From Bacteroidales bacterium (GTDB lineage: Bacteria; Bacteroidota; Bacteroidia; Bacteroidales; Dysgonomonadaceae), in the NCBI GenBank assembly GCA_012518155.1, contig JAAYTC010000396.1, forward strand, positions 1 through 10,965: a stretch of DNA of 10,965 bases, read 5' to 3'. Each line of letters begins with the position of its first letter. Position 1 is the first letter of the stretch. The position numbers and the translations under genes are program-made. Positions 7,382 to 10,965 of the stretch are shown in pieces. The notes beneath the pieces were generated by a model. It searched no databases. It saw only the letters and a list, made by a program, of their open reading frames with translations, and was not told the origin of the DNA.

Positions 7382-8557
7382 ATGACAAACAACCAACGAT
7401 ATGATCTGCGCGGCGTGTCGGCATCGAAAGAAGATGTGCACGATGCCATCAAAAATAGCGACAAGGGATTGTTCCCGAAAGCATTTTGTAAAATAGTGCC
7501 AGACTACTTGGGTAATGATCCCGAATACTGTAATATCATGCACGCGGACGGTGCCGGAACCAAATCGTCGCTCGCGTACGTCTATTGGAGAGAAACCGGT
7601 GATCTTTCGGTCTGGAAAGGAATCGCTCAGGACGCGTTGATCATGAACGTGGACGACCTGCTTTGCGTGGGTGCCACGGACAATATTCTGGTCTCTTCCA
7701 CCATTGGTAGAAATAAAAACCTCATTCCTGGCGAGGTAATCGCGGCTATCATAAACGGTACCAACGAGTTATGTCAGGAACTTACCGAATTGGGTGTACG
7801 CGTGTACCCGACTGGCGGGGAAACGGCCGACGTCGGCGACCTGGTGCGCACCATCATTGTCGACAGCACCGTGACCTGCCGTATGAAACGATCCGATGTA
7901 ATCGATAACGCGCGTATCAAGCACGGAGACGTGATCGTAGGGCTCTCTTCGACGGGGCAAGCCACTTACGAAAGAGAATATAATGGTGGCATGGGCAGCA
8001 ATGGCCTCACGTCGGCACGACACGATGTATTCGCGCATTACTTGGCAGAGAAATATCCCGAGAGCTACGATGCCTCTATCCCCGAGGATTTGGTCTATTC
8101 CGGCCGGATGAAATTAACGCAATCCATTGAAAATCTTGAGTTAGATGCGGGAAAACTGGTGCTGTCCCCTACTCGCACCTACGCCCCTATAATATCGCTA
8201 ACTATCAATGAGTTAAAAGGAAATATTCACGGAATGATTCACTGTTCAGGAGGTGCTCAAACCAAAATTCTGCACTTCCTGGGGGATGATTTACGCGTGG
8301 TGAAAGACAATCTTTTCCCTATTCCTCCTCTATTTCAACTTATTAGAAATCAATCGAATACAGACTGGAAAGAGATGTATAAGGTATTCAACATGGGGCA
8401 CCGCATGGAGCTATATTTGCCTGAATCATACGCGCGGCAAGTGATCGATATTTCACGTTCGTTCAACGTGGACGCGCGGATCGTGGGGCACGTGGAAAAA
8501 TCAGAAAGAAGAGAACTCGTGATCGAAAGTGAAGCGGGACAATTTACTTACTCCTAG
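7382..8557 (+). CDS. purM: Phosphoribosylformylglycinamidine cyclo-ligase (AIR synthetase)
   Basis: Fifth step of de novo purine synthesis: ATP-dependent ring closure of formylglycinamidine ribonucleotide to 5-aminoimidazole ribonucleotide, in the cytoplasm. The 391-residue protein is longer than E. coli PurM (about 345) but fits the Bacteroidetes form that begins NQRYDLRGVSASKEDVH. Visible family motifs: ADGAGTK at 55-61 (equivalent to DGVGTK), IAQDALIMNVDD about 81-92, GGETAD at 145-150, the glycine-rich NGGMGSNGLTSARH segment around 201-214, HCSGGAQTK in the C-terminal domain, and FNMGHRM at 336-342 (equivalent to the FNCGVGM region). ATG 7382 is the natural start. It ends in TAG, a codon read by RF1, which is encoded next. 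It has its own promoter, while prfA has no clear one, so the two are probably cotranscribed. Confidence 0.96.
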   Translation: MTNNQRYDLRGVSASKEDVHDAIKNSDKGLFPKAFCKIVPDYLGNDPEYCNIMHADGAGTKSSLAYVYWRETGDLSVWKGIAQDALIMNVDDLLCVGATDNILVSSTIGRNKNLIPGEVIAAIINGTNELCQELTELGVRVYPTGGETADVGDLVRTIIVDSTVTCRMKRSDVIDNARIKHGDVIVGLSSTGQATYEREYNGGMGSNGLTSARHDVFAHYLAEKYPESYDASIPEDLVYSGRMKLTQSIENLELDAGKLVLSPTRTYAPIISLTINELKGNIHGMIHCSGGAQTKILHFLGDDLRVVKDNLFPIPPLFQLIRNQSNTDWKEMYKVFNMGHRMELYLPESYARQVIDISRSFNVDARIVGHVEKSERRELVIESEAGQFTYS

Positions 8558-8560
8558 TAC

Positions 8561-8640
8561 TGCACGTCGCGTTACCATCTTTTCTTGCATGTCGCGTACA
8601 CCTTCTTTTCCACTACATTATTTCTTTTCCACTACACTAT
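8561..8640 (+). repeat. Near-tandem repeats filling the purM-prfA gap
   Basis: Two repeat families occupy nearly the whole 96-base gap. First, TGCACGTCGCGT (8561-8572) recurs as TGCATGTCGCGT (8586-8597), 11 of 12 identical, 25 bases apart, each followed by a TCTTTTC. Second, a 19-base unit TTCTTTTCCACTACATTAT (8603-8621) is followed directly by a copy with one change (8622-8640). No hairpin terminator or TAnnTTTG promoter is seen here. The arrangement suggests local duplication by slippage. Confidence 0.8.
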
Positions 8641-8653
8641 AGATTAATTTCAT

Positions 8654-9739
8654 ATGACAGAAAATTCATTGCTCGATAAACTTCAGCACCTGGTTACTCG
8701 CTTCGAGGAAATCGGTACACTTATCACGGATCCGTCCGTGATTGCCGATATGGACCGGTACGTGAAGTTAAACAAGGAATACAGCGAACTTCAAAAGATC
8801 GTGGACGTACGAAACGAATACAAGGGAGCGCTAGACAGCATAGCGGAAGCGAAATCGATCCTTGAAGAGGAGTCAGATACCGACTTGCGGCAGCTTGCTC
8901 AAGAGGAGCTCTCCATCAATAACGAGAAGCTGCCCGCGTTGGAAGAGAAGATCAAATACCTGCTCGTTCCGGCCGATCCTGAAGATACAAAAAATGCCAT
9001 CATGGAGATTCGTGCCGGTACCGGAGGCGACGAAGCGTCGATCTTCGCGGGTGATCTTTACAAGATGTATACCCGGTATTGCGAGGACAAAGGATGGAGT
9101 ACCGAGTTAGCAAGCTTTACCGAAGGCAGTGCCGGCGGGTATAAGGAGATAATTTTCACCGTGCGAGGCACCAACGTGTACGGCACGCTCAAGTACGAGT
9201 CGGGCGTTCATCGTGTGCAACGAGTACCACAGACCGAAACACAGGGCCGCGTACATACTTCTGCTGCCACGATAGCTGTCCTCCCCGAGGTAGAGGAGTT
9301 TGACCTGGAAATAAATCCTGCCGATATCGACTTTCATACTGCCCGGTCGGGTGGCGCGGGCGGGCAGCACGTGAACAAGGTAGAGACCAAAGTACAGCTC
9401 ACCCACAAACCCACGGGGATCGTGGTCATATGCCAACAGTCCCGGTCGCAAGTCAAAAATCGGGAAATTGCCATGCAGATGCTCCGTGCGCGAATTTACG
9501 ATATGGAGCTAACTAAACGCCAAGGCGACATCGCCTCTCGACGGAAAACGATGGTCTCCACGGGCGACCGGTCAGCAAAGATTCGCACCTATAATTACCC
9601 GCAAGGGCGTATTACCGACCACCGTATCAACTACACGGTGTACAACTTGCCCGCTTTCATGGACGGCGATATCCAAGGTGTAATCGACCAACTGATGGTG
9701 ACCGAGAACGCCGAAAAAATGAAAGAAGCGGAGTTGTAA
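8654..9739 (+). CDS. prfA: Peptide chain release factor 1
   Basis: Recognises UAA and UAG in the ribosomal A site and triggers hydrolysis of peptidyl-tRNA. The 361-residue length is normal (E. coli 360). Domain 1 is an N-terminal helical region (1 to about 105) ending in the LVPADPEDTKNAIMEIRAGTGGDEA signature area. The codon-reading tripeptide is P192-Q193-T194 in QRVPQTETQGRVHTS, i.e. the PxT of RF1 and not the SPF of RF2. The catalytic GGQ is at 236-238 within RSGGAGGQHVNKVE. The C-terminal part has IASRRKTMVSTGDRSAKIRTYNYPQ and TDHRINYT, both family-typical. The middle residue of PxT is Gln where E. coli has Ala. ATG 8654 follows an AT-rich leader without an obvious Shine-Dalgarno. No adjacent prmC methyltransferase is present. 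It probably shares the purM transcript. Confidence 0.97.
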   Translation: MTENSLLDKLQHLVTRFEEIGTLITDPSVIADMDRYVKLNKEYSELQKIVDVRNEYKGALDSIAEAKSILEEESDTDLRQLAQEELSINNEKLPALEEKIKYLLVPADPEDTKNAIMEIRAGTGGDEASIFAGDLYKMYTRYCEDKGWSTELASFTEGSAGGYKEIIFTVRGTNVYGTLKYESGVHRVQRVPQTETQGRVHTSAATIAVLPEVEEFDLEINPADIDFHTARSGGAGGQHVNKVETKVQLTHKPTGIVVICQQSRSQVKNREIAMQMLRARIYDMELTKRQGDIASRRKTMVSTGDRSAKIRTYNYPQGRITDHRINYTVYNLPAFMDGDIQGVIDQLMVTENAEKMKEAEL

Positions 9740-9763
9740 ATCACACGCTTTATCGTATCTTTG
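9733..9763 (+). promoter_or_regulatory. Promoter of the barrel-lipoprotein pair, overlapping the prfA stop
   Basis: TATCTTTG (9756-9763) matches TAnnTTTG exactly. GTTG (9733-9736), three of four bases of the -33 TTTG box, lies 19 bases upstream, inside the last codons of prfA. The start would be near 9769, leaving a leader of under 20 bases before ATG 9787. This indicates the downstream genes form their own unit rather than the tail of the purM-prfA operon. Confidence 0.7.
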
Positions 9764-9786
9764 ACGTTTTCTAAATACCAAATTTC

Positions 9787-10527
9787 ATGAAACAGAAAAT
9801 ACTCATTGTTACTTTTCTACTTGTGGGGGTCTGTGCTACCCTGCCGGCACAGGTAGATAATAAAATTCCAAGGCTCCGCATCAGTACTTCAGGCGGGATG
9901 GGATATTTAACCGCGAAGGGAAAGGAAAATATGGATGGGTTTATCAACAAAGAGAAAATCAATCAACTTGAAGACGATCTTCGTTGGGCTACCCATCTGA
10001 ACGGGGATATTCATTATCTTTTCAGATGGGGATTGGGGATCGGGGCCAAGTATATTTTTCACAAAACATCCGGTAAAGCCGAGGGAGTGATTACAAATTA
10101 CATGGAGGTATCCGACTATTTACAACAGCCACACTATACCGTGACCGATATGTCGGAAAAGGATTATATCAACTATCTTGGACTTTCACTGGCTGCAATT
10201 TCGCCCATCGGGAATAGCGAGAAGCTTTTTTTGACTTCCTCCTATAGTGCTGGTTACATGCGGTGGCGAAGTGAAGCTTCCTTGTTTTACCAAAATTTAT
10301 TGACCACCGGGGGTAATGTGGCGATGAATGCGGAGATAGGACTGGATTACCTGTTTCATCCCAATCTGGGGATCGGAGCAAACCTGGGTGCTTTTTTAGG
10401 TTATATCAATAAAATAAAGATAACTGACGGGATCACGACCCAGGAACAGAAACTGGATAAAGAATCGCGCTATAATGCTTCTAATATACATTTGACGCTA
10501 GGGTTACGTTATTATTTAAACAGATAA
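9787..10527 (+). CDS. Probable outer-membrane beta-barrel protein, function unknown
   Basis: A 246-residue protein with a signal peptide: MKQK, hydrophobic core about 5-17, and TLPAQ with likely cleavage between Ala21 and Gln22. Cys16 lies inside the hydrophobic core without a lipobox, so it is not a lipoprotein. The mature part has alternating hydrophobic/polar strands rich in Gly and aromatics, for example LRISTSGGMGYLT (30-42), WGLGIGAKYIFH (about 77-88), YINYLGLSLAAI, LFLTSSYSAGYMRW, LGIGANLGAFLGYI and a final IHLTLGLRYYLNR resembling a BAM-recognised last strand. I count roughly eight possible strands, consistent with a small OmpA/OmpW-like barrel, but no specific family is recognised. 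It starts a tight pair with the following lipoprotein gene. It is more AT-rich than the housekeeping genes to its left. The exported, barrel-like nature is fairly secure; function is unknown. Confidence 0.8.
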   Translation: MKQKILIVTFLLVGVCATLPAQVDNKIPRLRISTSGGMGYLTAKGKENMDGFINKEKINQLEDDLRWATHLNGDIHYLFRWGLGIGAKYIFHKTSGKAEGVITNYMEVSDYLQQPHYTVTDMSEKDYINYLGLSLAAISPIGNSEKLFLTSSYSAGYMRWRSEASLFYQNLLTTGGNVAMNAEIGLDYLFHPNLGIGANLGAFLGYINKIKITDGITTQEQKLDKESRYNASNIHLTLGLRYYLNR

Positions 10528-10530
10528 GCC

Positions 10531-10965
10531 ATGAAACAATTAGTTACACCCCTACTTGTATTGTCGTTTATTGCTTTTATACTTTCTTGTGACGATTCGT
10601 TTCTGGAAGAGAACAAAAAAGTGATCGACGGCTATATGCTCGACACCTCTCTTTACGTGAATCCCACAAATGAGTTTACTGAAGTTTCTGTCACCCTGCC
10701 TGACCAGAAAAACAAAGACTTCAAGGTAGTTCAATATCCCACGCTTATTCAATTTGAATCATTAAAAGGACATATCGATGAACAGGGGAACCTGAAATTT
10801 AAAATCAAAGTAGGAGATTTTGAAACGAATGTCAGTCTCGACCCCCTTGAGTTAGGGCACATTCTTTTGAATATAAGCGATTTTGGTATGTTATCCATAC
10901 CGATACTCCACCTGAATACAGGAGTATCAAAAGCGAATATAAACAACACTTCTTTTGACTTTGGA
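10531..10965 (+). CDS. Probable surface lipoprotein, 3' end cut by the window
   Basis: The frame from ATG 10531 stays open for 145 codons to the window end. The start is only three bases after the preceding stop, so translation is probably coupled. The N-terminus is a lipoprotein signal: MKQL, hydrophobic stretch 4-18, then I-L-S-Cys20, the likely lipidated residue. Asp21, Asp22, then Glu26 and Glu27 follow, resembling the acidic export signal that sends Bacteroidetes lipoproteins to the cell surface. Residues about 48-135 look all-beta: FTEVSVTLP, DFKVVQYPTLIQFESLKG, LKFKIKVGDFE, GHILLNISDFGMLSIPILHL. The pattern 'YPxxxxFxSxxG...LxFxI' is reminiscent of Ig-like/BACON-type domains of this phylum, which is an inference from pattern only. 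The two-gene layout suggests a lipoprotein that works with the adjacent barrel. Confidence 0.82.
   Translation, partial: MKQLVTPLLVLSFIAFILSCDDSFLEENKKVIDGYMLDTSLYVNPTNEFTEVSVTLPDQKNKDFKVVQYPTLIQFESLKGHIDEQGNLKFKIKVGDFETNVSLDPLELGHILLNISDFGMLSIPILHLNTGVSKANINNTSFDFG

Noticed and set aside
7035..7424. Full 129-codon minus-strand frame across the gap into purM
   Set aside because: It overlaps the start of purM and its promoter, has no recognisable domain in its first 80 codons, and is best explained by chance; only its last 47 codons merit a query.
9823..9846. Lipobox reading of Cys16 in the barrel protein signal peptide
   Set aside because: The residue before Cys is Val and the downstream LPAQ gives a standard signal peptidase I site, so a lipoprotein call is not supported.
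1..10965. CRISPR arrays, tRNA/rRNA genes, IS ends or attachment sites
   Set aside because: No evenly spaced repeat-spacer pattern, cloverleaf, transposase motif or target-site duplication was seen by eye on either strand.

Overview
This window looks like an ordinary chromosomal stretch of a Bacteroidetes (Bacteroidales-like) bacterium, possibly from the Dysgonomonadaceae/Porphyromonadaceae side; genus cannot be fixed by eye. The evidence is the long Bacteroidetes form of SecA, the Bacteroidetes-type GyrA and PurM sequences, near-absent Shine-Dalgarno sites, exported proteins with signal peptides ending in 'AQ', and promoters with the Bacteroidetes -7 box TAnnTTTG instead of a -10 TATAAT. All confident genes lie on the + strand.

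Layout. 1-2862: 3' part of secA (N-terminus outside the window). 2863-3017: gap with a promoter and a perfect 10-bp stem-loop. 3018-5531: complete gyrA. 5628-6926: exported TPR protein of unknown function, followed by a strong intrinsic terminator (6980-7019). 6927-7381: 455-base gap with the terminator, a 21-base-spaced direct repeat, a 17-bp palindrome, a doubtful minus-strand micro-ORF and a good promoter for the next gene. 7382-8557: purM. 8558-8653: short gap built almost wholly from near-tandem repeats. 8654-9739: prfA (RF1). 9787-10527: outer-membrane beta-barrel-like protein with its own promoter overlapping the prfA stop. 10531 to window end: 5' part of a lipoprotein gene, only three bases after the barrel gene.

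Function. Most of the window is housekeeping: protein export (SecA), DNA supercoiling (GyrA), purine synthesis (PurM) and translation termination (RF1). The right end changes character: a paired envelope barrel plus lipoprotein, visibly richer in A+T (hand count: 19 G+C of 60 bases at 10561-10620, against 35 of 60 at 121-180 in secA). That pair and the TPR protein are the only genes whose role is unknown. I found no CRISPR array, tRNA, rRNA, insertion sequence or obvious novel multi-gene system; the points worth a second look are mostly regulatory repeats, the Asn at GyrA position 87, and the envelope pair.
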